A stretch of 36,917 bases of DNA from Sphingomonas sp. (GTDB lineage Bacteria; Pseudomonadota; Alphaproteobacteria; Sphingomonadales; Sphingomonadaceae), in contig NZ_JAFAVR010000284.1 of the NCBI RefSeq assembly GCF_019242355.1, positions 1 through 36,917 on the forward strand, written 5' to 3'. Below the pieces are notes generated by a model. The model searched no databases. It had not been told where the DNA came from and worked only from the letters and a program-made list of their open reading frames with translations. A program made the translations under genes and the position numbers. Numbering within the stretch: position 1 is the stretch's first letter; every line of letters begins with the position of its first letter. This document shows, in pieces, positions 24,975 to 33,814 of this stretch.

Positions 24975-25637
24975 ATGGTTCCCCTTTCGTTCGCAGGCGA
25001 AACGTTTCTCGCAACGGCAGAGGGCGCGCTGTTCTGGCCGGAGCAGAGCGCGCTGCTCGTCGCCGACCTGCACCTCGAGAAGGCGAGCTGGTTTGCGAGG
25101 CTCGGCCAGTTCCTGCCGCCCTACGATTCGCATGCGACCCTCGCGGCGCTGGCGGCGCAGGTGGAGCGCACCAAGGCGACGCGGCTCTACTGCCTCGGCG
25201 ACAGCTTCCACGATCGCTTCGGCTGCGACCGGCTTCCGACCAATGCGCGGGAGCTGCTCACCCGGCTGACGACGCAGCTCGACTGGATCTGGATCGTCGG
25301 CAATCACGATCCCGGCTTCGCCGATCATTGTGGCGGCCGGCTGGTGGATGAGGTCGAAATCGGCGGTATCATCCTCCGCCACGAAGCCGTTCGAGACGAC
25401 CCGGCTCCGGAAATCTCCGGCCATTTCCATCCGAAGCTCCGCCTCAACGTCCGCGGCCGCCATGTTTCCCGCCGCTGCTTCGTGAAGTCGGCGACCAAGA
25501 TCATCATGCCGGCGTTCGGTTCGTTGACCGGCGGGCTCGACGCGCATCATCCAGGCATCCTGGGCTCGGTCGGCAGCGGCGCTGCAGCGCTCGTTCCCGT
25601 GTCGGACCGGCTGTTGCGGTTTCCGCTCGCCGCCTAG
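24975..25637 (+). CDS. pdeM: Ligase-associated DNA damage response endonuclease PdeM
   Basis: Calcineurin-like metallophosphoesterase of 220 residues. Metal ligands are in ADLHLEK (D31, H33), CLGDSFHD (D76), GNHD (N110, H111), LRHEA (H136) and GHFHP (H150, H152). It belongs to the ligase-associated repair set with the exonuclease and helicase upstream. The ATG at 24975 begins with the conserved VPLSFAGE; the earlier TTG in the track adds an unrelated leader. The stop overlaps the convergent PabC-like fragment (CTAG, 4 bp). Confidence 0.92.
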   Translation: MVPLSFAGETFLATAEGALFWPEQSALLVADLHLEKASWFARLGQFLPPYDSHATLAALAAQVERTKATRLYCLGDSFHDRFGCDRLPTNARELLTRLTTQLDWIWIVGNHDPGFADHCGGRLVDEVEIGGIILRHEAVRDDPAPEISGHFHPKLRLNVRGRHVSRRCFVKSATKIIMPAFGSLTGGLDAHHPGILGSVGSGAAALVPVSDRLLRFPLAA

Positions 25638-25876
25638 TCGGCGGACGTCACCTCGATCGCCATCGCGCCGGTCGGGGACAGCAGAAGCCGCGCGGTCGCG
25701 GCTCGACGCTTGCCGAAGGTCGCGGCCTGGAGCTCGTTGCGGGCAGCGTGGCGGTCGAACTTGAAGCCCTGCGCCTCCGCCGCGTCCTTCAGCCGGTCGA
25801 GGTGCCGATCGAGGTCGGCGATCCCTTCGTCAGGGTCGAAGCGCATGATTTCCTCGAGGTCGGCGGCAGGCTCCAT
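25634..25876 (-). pseudogene. PabC-like (class IV aminotransferase) N-terminal fragment
   Basis: An 80-residue ORF that looks like the N-terminal domain of 4-amino-4-deoxychorismate lyase as found in PabB-PabC fusions. EEIMRFDPDEGIADLDRHLDRL and the FDRHAARNELQAATF segment match, and it ends SPTGAMAIEV. The rest of the fold, including the pyridoxal-phosphate lysine, is absent because the frame stops where the opposite-strand pdeM begins. ATG at 25876 or TTG at 25912 could start it. It is either a decayed remnant or a small protein of its own; no enzyme activity is expected from the residues seen. Confidence 0.55.
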
Positions 25877-25924
25877 CGGCCCATCATTCACGGTAGAAGC
25901 GCGCCGCGGCAAGCCCCCGTCGCA

Positions 25925-25952
25925 TTGCGTGCCTGCCGGCCGCTGCTAAACC
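25925..25952 (+). promoter_or_regulatory. Candidate promoter of the dipeptidase gene
   Basis: TTGCGT and TAAACC are separated by 16 bp. The -10 ends 8 nt before the ATG at 25961, which would give a nearly leaderless transcript. The -35 resembles that upstream of rpmF (TTGCGC). Confidence 0.4.
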
Positions 25953-25960
25953 CTTGGCCG

Positions 25961-27217
25961 ATGACGATGAAAAAGATGCTGCTGATTGCCGGGGCACTGG
26001 TCGCGAGCGCTCCCGCCGCCGCCCAGACGATTCCTCCGCACGTCCAGGCGCGGATCGACCGCATCCTCAAGGCCACACCGCTGATCGACGGGCACAACGA
26101 CCTGCCCGAGCAGCTGCGCGAGAATTATGGGCTCAGCGTCGAGGGTTTGGCTAGCGGCACCGCCCAGCGGGCGCATCCGTTGATGACCGACATGGCCCGC
26201 CTCCACGCCGGCCGCGTCGGGGCGCAATTCTGGTCGGTCTACATCTCGTCCGACGTCACCGGCGACGAGGCGATCCGCGAGACCCTGGAGCAGATCGACA
26301 CGGTGAAGCGGCTGGTAAAGGCCTATCCGAACGACCTCGCTCTCGCGCGCACCGCCGACCATATCGTTCGAATCCACCGGAGCGGGCGCGTCGCCTCGCT
26401 GATCGGGGTCGAGGGCGGGCACCAGATCGGCGGTAGTCTTGCCGCGCTGCGCGCCTATTATGACCTCGGCGCGCGCTACATGACGCTCAGCCACTTCAAG
26501 AACAACGAGTTCGCCGACAGCGCCACCGACGATCCCAAGTACCACGGCCTCAACGCCTTCGGCGTCGCCGTCGTCCACGAGATGAACCGCCTCGGCATGT
26601 TGGTCGATTTGAGCCACGTCAGCGATGACACCATGCGCGACGCGCTGAAGGAAAGCCGCGCCCCGGTCATCTTCTCGCACAGCAGCGCCCGGGCGCTCGA
26701 CGATCATCCGCGCAACGTCCCCGACGACATCCTGAGACTGACCGCGGCGAACGGCGGCGTGGTGATGGTCAATTTCTACAGCGCCTATGTCTCCAACGGC
26801 GTCCGGCTGTGGACCGCCGACCACGCGGGCGAGGAAGCGCGAGCCAAGGCGCTGTTTCCGAACGACCCGGCCAGGCGCAAGGCCGAGATCGCGTCTTGGG
26901 AACAAGCCCATACCGCACCGGTCGCGACGATCGCGCAGGTCGCCGACCACATCGATCATATCGCCAAGGTCGCCGGCTATGATCACGTCGGCATCGGCGG
27001 CGATCTCGACGGCATCGACGTTGCGCCGGAAGGCCTTGCCTCCGTCGCCGGCTATCCCCTGCTGTTCGCCGAACTGATCCGCCGTGGCTGGAGCGACGCC
27101 AACCTCGCCAAGCTCGCCGGCGGCAACCTGCTGCGCGTCCTCCGTCAGGCGGAAGCCATCTCCGCGTCGATGAAGAACGAAGCTCCGTCGATGGCGACCC
27201 TGGATCAGCCAAAATGA
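25961..27217 (+). CDS. Membrane dipeptidase (peptidase M19)
   Basis: Zinc-dependent renal-dipeptidase family enzyme of 418 residues, exported (signal peptide MKKMLLIAGALVASAPAAAQ). Metal ligands: DGHNDLP (H45, D47), the glutamate in LIGVEGGHQ, SHVSD, SHSSAR, and the conserved GIGGDLDG. It cleaves dipeptides, probably in the periplasm. The ATG at 25961 is used; ATG 25967 is an alternative, and the track start at 25748 includes the antisense PabC fragment. The stop overlaps the MBL gene as ATGA. Confidence 0.92.
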   Translation: MTMKKMLLIAGALVASAPAAAQTIPPHVQARIDRILKATPLIDGHNDLPEQLRENYGLSVEGLASGTAQRAHPLMTDMARLHAGRVGAQFWSVYISSDVTGDEAIRETLEQIDTVKRLVKAYPNDLALARTADHIVRIHRSGRVASLIGVEGGHQIGGSLAALRAYYDLGARYMTLSHFKNNEFADSATDDPKYHGLNAFGVAVVHEMNRLGMLVDLSHVSDDTMRDALKESRAPVIFSHSSARALDDHPRNVPDDILRLTAANGGVVMVNFYSAYVSNGVRLWTADHAGEEARAKALFPNDPARRKAEIASWEQAHTAPVATIAQVADHIDHIAKVAGYDHVGIGGDLDGIDVAPEGLASVAGYPLLFAELIRRGWSDANLAKLAGGNLLRVLRQAEAISASMKNEAPSMATLDQPK

Positions 27218-27876
27218 GCGATCATCCGCTTCGCCTCGCCATCCTCCCCGTCACCGCGTTCCAGCAGAATTGCAGCCTCGTCTGGTGCACGAAGACCATG
27301 CGCGGGGCCTTCGTCGATCCCGGCGGCGACCTGCCGCGCCTCAAGGCCGCTGCCGAACAAGCCGGCGTCACCATCGAGAAGATTCTCGTCACCCACGGCC
27401 ACATCGATCATTGCGGAGCCGCGGGAATCCTCGCCGACGAGCTTGGCGTGCCGATCGAGGGTCCCCATGAGGCCGACCTGTTCTGGATCGCCCGCCTTCA
27501 CGAGGATGGCGCCCAGTACAACATCCCCGGCCGGCCCTTTACGCCCGCACGCTGGCTGGTCGACGGCGACGAGGTGACCGTCGGCGACCTCACCTTCTCG
27601 GTCAGCCATTGCCCTGGCCACACGCCCGGCCATGTCGTTTTCCACCATGCGGAATCCAGGCTGGCGCTGGTCGGCGACGTCCTCTTCAAGGGCTCGGTTG
27701 GCCGTTGGGACTTCCCGATGGGCAACCAGCAGCACCTCCTCCGCTCGATCGTCGACAAGCTCTGGCCGATGGGCGACGACACCGCCTTCGTCCCGGGCCA
27801 TGGCGAGATATCGACCTTCGGCCACGAACGGCGGACTAACCCCTATGTCTCTGATCGGACGCTCGCTTCCGCCTGA
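27214..27876 (+). CDS. MBL-fold metallo-hydrolase (glyoxalase II-like, YcbL type)
   Basis: A 220-residue cytoplasmic metallo-beta-lactamase fold protein. THGHIDHCG is at 60-68 (H61, H63, D65, H66), CPGHTPGH near 144, LVGDVLFKGSVGR (bridging aspartate) and VPGHGE near the C-terminus. The fold and motif order match YcbL-type hydroxyacylglutathione hydrolases; the true substrate is uncertain. It is coupled to the dipeptidase gene by an ATGA overlap. Confidence 0.9.
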   Translation: MSDHPLRLAILPVTAFQQNCSLVWCTKTMRGAFVDPGGDLPRLKAAAEQAGVTIEKILVTHGHIDHCGAAGILADELGVPIEGPHEADLFWIARLHEDGAQYNIPGRPFTPARWLVDGDEVTVGDLTFSVSHCPGHTPGHVVFHHAESRLALVGDVLFKGSVGRWDFPMGNQQHLLRSIVDKLWPMGDDTAFVPGHGEISTFGHERRTNPYVSDRTLASA

Positions 27877-27883
27877 CAGCGGG

Positions 27884-27911
27884 TTGCGCTTGGCGACGCT
27901 TTCGCTATAGG
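27884..27911 (+). promoter_or_regulatory. Candidate promoter of the rpmF-plsX-fabH operon
   Basis: TTGCGC (27884-27889) and TATAGG (27906-27911) are separated by 16 bp and lie just after the MBL gene stop. The leader to the rpmF start would be about 100 nt and begins with a strong hairpin. Confidence 0.45.
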
Positions 27912-27943
27912 GGCGGCGGTTCGCGACGATCCGGCCGCCGCCC
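27911..27943 (+). repeat. Hairpin in the rpmF leader
   Basis: GGGCGGCGG and CCGCCGCCC form a perfect 9-bp stem around a 15-nt loop, right at the predicted transcription start of the rpmF operon. No T-run follows, so it is not an intrinsic terminator for the MBL gene. It may stabilise the transcript or act in control of ribosomal protein or lipid genes (inference). Confidence 0.5.
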
Positions 27944-28019
27944 GCGGGTGCTGACGCAAGGAAGCCCTGCTGTGATGAGGCGCAGATCGTCGCAATTTTT
28001 ATTGGAATAAGGTGCCGCA

Positions 28020-28199
28020 ATGGCTGTCCCGAAGAGAAAAACGTCGCCCTCGAAGCGGAACATGCGCCGCAGCCATCACGCGCTGACTGCGCCGTCGTTC
28101 CAGGAATGCCCGAACTGCGGCGAGCTCAAGCGCCCGCACAACCTCTGCAACGCTTGCGGCCACTACAACGGCCGCGAGATCGTCTCGTCCGAGGCCTGA
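28020..28199 (+). CDS. rpmF: 50S ribosomal protein bL32, zinc-binding form
   Basis: A 59-residue protein, not in the track because of length. [20 protein letters not shown] is the classic bL32 N-terminus. CPNC and CNAC (cysteines 30, 33, 43 and 46) form a zinc ribbon, so this is the C-plus type. A GGAATAAGG stretch lies before the ATG. It leads the rpmF-plsX-fabH cluster conserved across bacteria, which couples ribosome and fatty acid synthesis genes. Confidence 0.97.
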   Translation: MAVPKRKTSPSKRNMRRSHHALTAPSFQECPNCGELKRPHNLCNACGHYNGREIVSSEA

Positions 28200-28227
28200 G
28201 CGAGCGCCAGGCGCGAAGGGGCGGTTA

Positions 28228-29277
28228 GTGGCTCACGGCCCACGCATCGCCATTGACGCAATGGGAGGGGACAGCGGCCCGGCGGCGATGATCGCCGGAG
28301 CTGCGAGCGCGCGCCGGCGCGATCCCGCGCTCTGCTTCATGTTCCACGGCGACGAGGCGCGGATCGGCGCGGAGCTCAAGCGGCACGACAATCTCCGCGA
28401 CAATATCGAGGTGGTCCATTCCGCCGAGGCAATCGCCGCGAGCGAGAAGCCGACCCAGGCCATCCGCCGTGCTCGCACGACCTCGATGGGCGTCGCGATC
28501 AATGCGGTGAAGGAAGGCCGGGCCGACGCCGCCTTGTCCGGAGGCAATACCGGCGCGCTGATGGCCATGTCGAAGCTCGCCCTTCGCACCATGCCCGGCA
28601 TAGACCGTCCGGCGCTCGCCGCGCTCCTGCCAACGCTCGGGGACACCGATCTCGTCATGCTCGACCTCGGCGCCAATACCGAGTGCGATGCTCAGAACCT
28701 CGTTCAGTTCGCGGTGATGGGCTCGGCCTATGCCCGCACCGTCATTGGCGTCGGTCAGCCGCGCGTGAAGCTTCTCAACATCGGTACCGAGGAGCTGAAG
28801 GGCACCGACGAGCTCAAGGAAGCTGCGGCCCTGCTGCGCGAAGCGGACTATCTGCCGATGCGGTTCGATGGCTTCACCGAAGGGGACCAGCTGTCGCGCG
28901 GCGAGGTCGACGTCGTCGTTACCGATGGGTTCTCGGGAAACATCGCGCTGAAGACCGCGGAGGGCACGGCGCGCTTCGTCACCGACCTGCTCCGCCGCGC
29001 GTTCAAGAGCTCGCTACGGTCGAAGGCGGGTTTCGCGCTGTCACAGCCGGCGCTCAACTTGCTCAAGGTCCATCTCGACCCGAACAACCATAATGGCGCG
29101 GTCTTCCTGGGTCTCAACGGCCTCGTCGTGAAGAGCCACGGCGGCGCGAACCCGAAGGGCGTCGCCAATGCCATCCGGGTCGCGGCGAGCATGGTAACGA
29201 GCGACATTATCCGGAAGATCGGCGACGACCTCGACAATTTCCGCGCCCACGCCTTCGCCGCGGAGAGCGCCAAGTGA
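28228..29277 (+). CDS. plsX: Phosphate acyltransferase PlsX
   Basis: Makes acyl-phosphate from acyl-ACP, the first step of phospholipid synthesis with PlsY. The 349-residue protein has [12 protein letters not shown] near the N-terminus, [42 protein letters not shown] and [12 protein letters not shown]. Start is GTG at 28228 with GAAGGGG upstream. Its stop overlaps fabH as GTGA. Confidence 0.97.
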   Translation: MAHGPRIAIDAMGGDSGPAAMIAGAASARRRDPALCFMFHGDEARIGAELKRHDNLRDNIEVVHSAEAIAASEKPTQAIRRARTTSMGVAINAVKEGRADAALSGGNTGALMAMSKLALRTMPGIDRPALAALLPTLGDTDLVMLDLGANTECDAQNLVQFAVMGSAYARTVIGVGQPRVKLLNIGTEELKGTDELKEAAALLREADYLPMRFDGFTEGDQLSRGEVDVVVTDGFSGNIALKTAEGTARFVTDLLRRAFKSSLRSKAGFALSQPALNLLKVHLDPNNHNGAVFLGLNGLVVKSHGGANPKGVANAIRVAASMVTSDIIRKIGDDLDNFRAHAFAAESAK

Positions 29278-30233
29278 GCGTGCGGTCCGTGATCGCCGGC
29301 ACAGGCTCGGCCCTGCCCAGGCGTCGGATCGACAATGCCGAGCTGGCCGAGACGGTCGACACGTCCGACGCCTGGATCGTCGAGCGAACGGGGATCCGCA
29401 GCCGCTATATCGCGGGCGACGGGGAGACGACGGCGAGCCTTGCGACCGAGGCGGCGCGAAATGCGCTCGAGGCGGCCGGGTTCCAGCCCTCGGACATCGA
29501 CCTTATCGTGCTTGCGACGGCGACACCCGACCAGACCTTTCCGTCGTCCGCGACCAAGGTCCAGGCGACCCTTGGGATCGCCGATTGCGTCGCGTTCGAC
29601 GTCCACGCGGTCTGCACGGGCTTCCTTTATGCGCTGACCGTCGCCGATTCGATGGTCCGTTCCGGCAATGCCCGAAAGGCGCTGGTCATCGGCGCTGAGA
29701 CCTTCAGCAGGCTGCTCGACTGGGAAGATCGAGCGACCTGCGTCCTGTTCGGCGACGGCGCCGGAGCGGTCGTTCTCAGCGCCGAGGACGGACCTAGCGG
29801 AATCCTTGCAACCAAGTTGCACGCCGATGGCCGTCACAACGACCTATTGTTCGTGGACGGCGGTCCATCGACGACCGGAACCGTCGGCAAGCTGCGGATG
29901 AAGGGCCGCGAAGTTTTTCGCCATGCAGTGGTCAATCTTGCCGATGTCCTGACCGAGGTGCTCGCCGACGCCGGCCTCAGCCCGGCCGATGTCGACTGGG
30001 TCGTTCCGCACCAGGCCAATGCCCGCATCCTGGACGCGACCGCGCGAAAACTCGGGCTTCCGGCGGAAAAAGTGGTCATGACCGTAGATCGGCACGCCAA
30101 TACATCGGCGGCCTCCGTGCCGCTCGCGCTAGACACAGCAGTCCGCGACGGGCGGATCAAACGCGGCGATCTTGTCGTGCTGGAAGCGATGGGCGGTGGA
30201 TTTACTTGGGGTGCGGCGGCGCTCCGCTATTGA
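29274..30233 (+). CDS. fabH: 3-oxoacyl-ACP synthase III
   Basis: Initiates fatty acid synthesis by condensing acetyl-CoA with malonyl-ACP. The 319-residue protein has the complete Cys-His-Asn triad: [10 protein letters not shown] (C114), VPHQANARI (H246) and [12 protein letters not shown] (N276). [13 protein letters not shown] is the standard C-terminus. The GTG start overlaps the plsX stop as GTGA, so synthesis is coupled. Confidence 0.97.
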   Translation: MSVRSVIAGTGSALPRRRIDNAELAETVDTSDAWIVERTGIRSRYIAGDGETTASLATEAARNALEAAGFQPSDIDLIVLATATPDQTFPSSATKVQATLGIADCVAFDVHAVCTGFLYALTVADSMVRSGNARKALVIGAETFSRLLDWEDRATCVLFGDGAGAVVLSAEDGPSGILATKLHADGRHNDLLFVDGGPSTTGTVGKLRMKGREVFRHAVVNLADVLTEVLADAGLSPADVDWVVPHQANARILDATARKLGLPAEKVVMTVDRHANTSAASVPLALDTAVRDGRIKRGDLVVLEAMGGGFTWGAAALRY

Positions 30234-30280
30234 TAAATATCAGCAATCCGGCGAATAGTCGATTTGCCGACACGGGGAAT

Positions 30281-30293
30281 TTCCGTTACGGAA
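30281..30293. promoter_or_regulatory. 13-bp inverted repeat upstream of ihfA
   Basis: TTCCGT-T-ACGGAA is a perfect palindrome about 46 bp before the ihfA ATG in the 106-bp gap after fabH. It may be an operator for ihfA-merR or part of a promoter (TGTAAT follows at 30295). No T-run makes it a terminator. Confidence 0.35.
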
Positions 30294-30339
30294 CTGTAAT
30301 TGCGCGGCGCGGGCATCGCCGTGAGGTCGGGAGACGATA

Positions 30340-30669
30340 ATGGCGGACTTGGGCATTGCAAGGATCAGCAAGGAGACGGCAGCGGATGGAACGCTGACCC
30401 GGGCCGACCTTGCCGATGTGGTGCACCGCAAGCTCGGCCTGTCGCGCGCCGAGTCGGCGGGCGTGGTCGAGCGGGTCCTTCACCACATGTGCCACGCGCT
30501 ATCGCAGGGAAAAAACGTCAAGATTTCCGGCTTCGGCACGTTCATCCTGCGCGACAAGGGCCAAAGGATCGGCCGCAACCCGAAGACCGGTGTCGAGGTT
30601 CCGATCGCTCCGCGGCGCGTGATGACCTTCCGCGCCAGCCAGATCATGCGCGACCGGATCGCCAAATAG
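30340..30669 (+). CDS. ihfA: Integration host factor subunit alpha
   Basis: DNA-bending nucleoid protein that pairs with IhfB. The 109-residue protein has an N-terminal extension of about 10 residues, then [35 protein letters not shown] and [20 protein letters not shown], in which the beta-arm with GRNPKTG marks the IHF type. Its place after fabH and before merR is the usual alphaproteobacterial order. A GGGAG ribosome-binding site lies upstream of the ATG. Confidence 0.95.
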   Translation: MADLGIARISKETAADGTLTRADLADVVHRKLGLSRAESAGVVERVLHHMCHALSQGKNVKISGFGTFILRDKGQRIGRNPKTGVEVPIAPRRVMTFRASQIMRDRIAK

Positions 30670-30676
30670 GCATTCG

Positions 30677-31075
30677 GTGGCGACGGCGGAAAAGTCAGCC
30701 GGCGCGTTCAAGACGATCGGCGAATTGTCGCAGGAGCTGGGCGTCGCCCAGCACATCCTGCGCTATTGGGAGACCCGATTCCCGCAATTGAGGCCCATGC
30801 AGCGTGCGGGCAATCGCCGTTACTATCGCCCCGCGGATGTCGAGCTTGCTGGCCGGATCAACCGGCTCCTGAATGAAGAGGGCTACACCGTCCGCGGCGT
30901 CCAGAAGCTGCTCCGCGACAAGGCCAACCCTGTTGCAGCCGATGAGCCAAGCGCCGCTCCTCCAGCGATTGTCGACGCATTTCCAGGCGAAGAGGCGCCG
31001 GAAGACAGCTCCAACGTCGATGTCTTCCGTCTGATCGCCCTTCGCAACCGCCTCGCCGACGCGCTCGACGACTAA
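30677..31075 (+). CDS. MerR-family transcriptional regulator
   Basis: A 132-residue regulator. The N-terminal MerR HTH is seen in FKTIGELSQELGVAQHILRYWETRFPQLRPMQRAGNRRYYRP at about 11-52, with NEEGYTVRGVQKLL following. The C-terminal tail is acidic and unstructured and ends in a short helix. There are no metal-binding cysteines, so it does not resemble a metal sensor. It starts with GTG, 7 bp after ihfA, and overlaps the convergent helicase gene by 4 bp (CTAA). Target genes unknown. Confidence 0.88.
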   Translation: MATAEKSAGAFKTIGELSQELGVAQHILRYWETRFPQLRPMQRAGNRRYYRPADVELAGRINRLLNEEGYTVRGVQKLLRDKANPVAADEPSAAPPAIVDAFPGEEAPEDSSNVDVFRLIALRNRLADALDD

Positions 31076-33774
31076 GCGTCGGCCGGCGCGGCCACGGTCC
31101 CGGCGCGGGCCTCCGTCGAAAGCCTGTCGCGAACCCTGGCGATCGCTTCGTCGAGCGGGATTCGCCGCACCGCGACACCAGCCGGAAAGGCCGCCAGCAG
31201 CCGCGACGGCATCGCCGCCGACAGGATCACGAAGACGCCCCGGTCGCCCTGGCGCCGGATAAGCCGGCCGAACGCCTGCGCCAGCCGCGCCCGGACCACC
31301 CGGTCATCATAGACGCTGCCGCCGCCCACCATGCGCCGCGCCGCGTGGAGCACCGTCGGCCGCGGCCACGGCACCCGCTCCATGACGACCAGCCGGAGCG
31401 ATTCGCCCGGCACGTCGACTCCGTCCCGCAAGGCGTCTGTCCCGAGCAAGGATGAGCGGGGATCGTCGCGGAAGATATCGACGAGGGTCCCGGCGTCGAT
31501 CGGATCGACGTGCTGGGCGAGCAGCGGCAGTCCCGTCCGCGCCAGTCGGTCGGCAATGCGAGCGTGCACCGCCTTCAGCCGCTGCACTGCGGTGAACAGG
31601 CCGAGTGTCCCGCCGCCCGCCGCCTCGATCAGTCGTGCGTAGGCGCTGGCCAGCGCCGCGACGTCACCCTGCTTCACGTCGGTCACGATCAGAACTTCGG
31701 AGCAGCCGGCGTAGTCGAACGGACTATTCGCCTCGAACCGCTCGCCCGGCGACGCAAGGTGACGCGCGCCGGTCCGCGCTTCCGCTGCCAACCAGTCCTC
31801 GCCTCCACGGAGGGTCGCGGACGTTACAAGTACGCCATCCGCCGGCGCCAGAACCGCTCCGGCCAGCGGCTTGGTGGGATCGAGCCAGCGGCGATGGATG
31901 GCAATGTCGTATTCGCGTCCGTCGATCCGGTCGACGGCCAGCCAGTCGACGAATTCCGGGTCCGCCTCGCCGCCGATCCGGGCAAGCAGCGCGATCCAGG
32001 CCGCCAACGTCTCGCGCCGCCACCCTAGGCCGCGGATGGCGCCGTCGACGCGAGCGCGGGCCTGCGAATCGAGCCAGTCCGGCGCATCCTCGATCACGGC
32101 CTCGAGCCTACGTCCGAGCGCGGCCAAAGGCTTCTGCAACGACTCCAGCGATTGCATCGCCTCGCTCGCCCGAGTGACCATCGCGCCGTCGGGCTCCGCG
32201 AGCTCGGTCTCCAGCCCGCAGCCCGCTTCCTGTGCCTTGGCGCGCGCGTAGACGGTGCCGCGCACTTCTCCAAGCAACGCCTCGACGGGTCCGAACGGCG
32301 ATCCCTCGACCACGCGCTGCAACCATCCGTCCGACGGCAGCGCCCGCGCCGCCTCGAGCGCATCCTCCAGCGCAGCCGCCCCTTCCTCGTCATAGGAGGC
32401 AACGTCCATCAGCCTCGCCGCAAGACCGCGCCGCCGCCCGCGAGTGCGTCCTTCCGGCCCAACGATCCAGCGTCGGAGCTCGATCGCCTCCTGCCCGCCG
32501 AACGTCACCGCGAAGGTCGAATCGGCGGCATCGAACAGGTGATGGCCCTCGTCGAACAGGATTCGCCGCGGCGCGTCCTCCCGGGCGCGGGCCGCATTGA
32601 CCATGACCAGCGCATGGTTGGCGATGACGATGTCCGCTTCGCGGCTCGATCGCTCCGCGCGCTCGATGAAGCAGCGGCGGTAGTGCGGACAACCGGCATA
32701 GACGCATTCGCCGCGCCGGTCGGTGAGCGCAGTTGCGCCAGCGCGGCGGAACAGGCTCGGCAGCCAGCCCGGCAAGTCGCCCCCGACCATGTCGCCGTCC
32801 TTGGTATATGCCGCCCAGCGCCCGACCAGCTGCGCCAGGATTGCGGCCCTGCCAGCGAACGCGCCCTGCAGAGCGTCCTCCAGGTTCAGCAGGCAAAGGT
32901 AATTCTCGCGCCCCTTGCGCACGACGATCCGGCGTGCCCGCTCGTCCGGGTCGGCGAACAGCTTCGGTCCCTCGCCGTCCAGCTGCCGCTGCAACGCCTT
33001 CGTGAAAGTCGACACCCAGACCGTGCCACCCGACTGCTCCGCCCACAGGGACGCGGATGCGAGATAGGCCAGCGTCTTGCCGATGCCGGTGCCGGCTTCG
33101 GCGAGCAGCAGGTTGGGCGCCTCCTTGCGGCGCTTGGGTCCGAACAGCGTGCCGACAGCCTCCGCCATCGCACGCTGGCCCTCGCGCGTCTCCGCGCGCC
33201 CCGTGAGGCGCTCCAGCCGCGCCTGTGCTGCCTCTGGAGCGAGGGTCACCGCGAGCGGCGGAGGACGCTCGCCGGCCTCCTCCCAGGACTTCAGTCGCGA
33301 GAACAGCATCCGCTCCCGTTCCGGCCGCTCCAACCGCGCACCGATCAGCGCCGCCCAGGTCCAGCCAAGGCGATGCAGCGTCGCGTTGACCGTCCACGCG
33401 CCCTCGCGCTCACGCCAGTCCGGATTGGTGAGGATAGACAGGAGCCGTCCTGCGATCGTGCGCAGGGCTGCCGCCGCCTCTGCATCGCTGCCCGGCGGCT
33501 CGATCCCGACGGCGCGGCTCAATCCGGCCGCCGTCGGAACCGCGAAGCGGGCCGGATGGACGAACGCGAAGAGCTCCAGAAGGTCGGCGCCCGACAGCTC
33601 GGGATAGCCGAGCCTCTGCCCGACCAGCGGCGCGTTGAGGACGATGTGCGGTGTCTCCGCCGCGCGCGCGATCGCCTCGCCCCGGCTTGCCTCACGCACC
33701 TCGCCGTCAACGCCGGCCAGCCAGATGCCGGCGTGGGTTGCGTGCAGCGCGGGAAGCGGCAAAGGAGCGGCCAT
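31072..33774 (-). CDS. DinG/XPD-family ATP-dependent DNA helicase
   Basis: Superfamily 2 helicase of 900 residues, expected to unwind DNA with 5'-3' polarity as in DinG. Walker [10 protein letters not shown] is at 226-234, four cysteines at 294, 357, 362 and 368 fit an Fe-S cluster, and FDEGHHL (DEGH 408-411) is the Walker B box. The C-terminal motor domain has [15 protein letters not shown] and [14 protein letters not shown]. The first 200 residues may be a degenerate exonuclease-like domain (inference). The ATG at 33774 is preferred over the upstream 33855 start, which would overlap lysK leader sequence. Diverges from lysK by 40 bp. Confidence 0.9.
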   Translation of the reverse strand: MAAPLPLPALHATHAGIWLAGVDGEVREASRGEAIARAAETPHIVLNAPLVGQRLGYPELSGADLLELFAFVHPARFAVPTAAGLSRAVGIEPPGSDAEAAAALRTIAGRLLSILTNPDWREREGAWTVNATLHRLGWTWAALIGARLERPERERMLFSRLKSWEEAGERPPPLAVTLAPEAAQARLERLTGRAETREGQRAMAEAVGTLFGPKRRKEAPNLLLAEAGTGIGKTLAYLASASLWAEQSGGTVWVSTFTKALQRQLDGEGPKLFADPDERARRIVVRKGRENYLCLLNLEDALQGAFAGRAAILAQLVGRWAAYTKDGDMVGGDLPGWLPSLFRRAGATALTDRRGECVYAGCPHYRRCFIERAERSSREADIVIANHALVMVNAARAREDAPRRILFDEGHHLFDAADSTFAVTFGGQEAIELRRWIVGPEGRTRGRRRGLAARLMDVASYDEEGAAALEDALEAARALPSDGWLQRVVEGSPFGPVEALLGEVRGTVYARAKAQEAGCGLETELAEPDGAMVTRASEAMQSLESLQKPLAALGRRLEAVIEDAPDWLDSQARARVDGAIRGLGWRRETLAAWIALLARIGGEADPEFVDWLAVDRIDGREYDIAIHRRWLDPTKPLAGAVLAPADGVLVTSATLRGGEDWLAAEARTGARHLASPGERFEANSPFDYAGCSEVLIVTDVKQGDVAALASAYARLIEAAGGGTLGLFTAVQRLKAVHARIADRLARTGLPLLAQHVDPIDAGTLVDIFRDDPRSSLLGTDALRDGVDVPGESLRLVVMERVPWPRPTVLHAARRMVGGGSVYDDRVVRARLAQAFGRLIRRQGDRGVFVILSAAMPSRLLAAFPAGVAVRRIPLDEAIARVRDRLSTEARAGTVAAPADA

Positions 33775-33814
33775 CCCAGGACCCTGGCCCCAAGAGAACA
33801 GAAGAGCAACGGAT

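Noticed and set aside
27911-27943. Hairpin read as an intrinsic terminator of the MBL gene
   Set aside because: No T-tract follows the stem; it lies just downstream of a promoter-like pair and fits a leader better.
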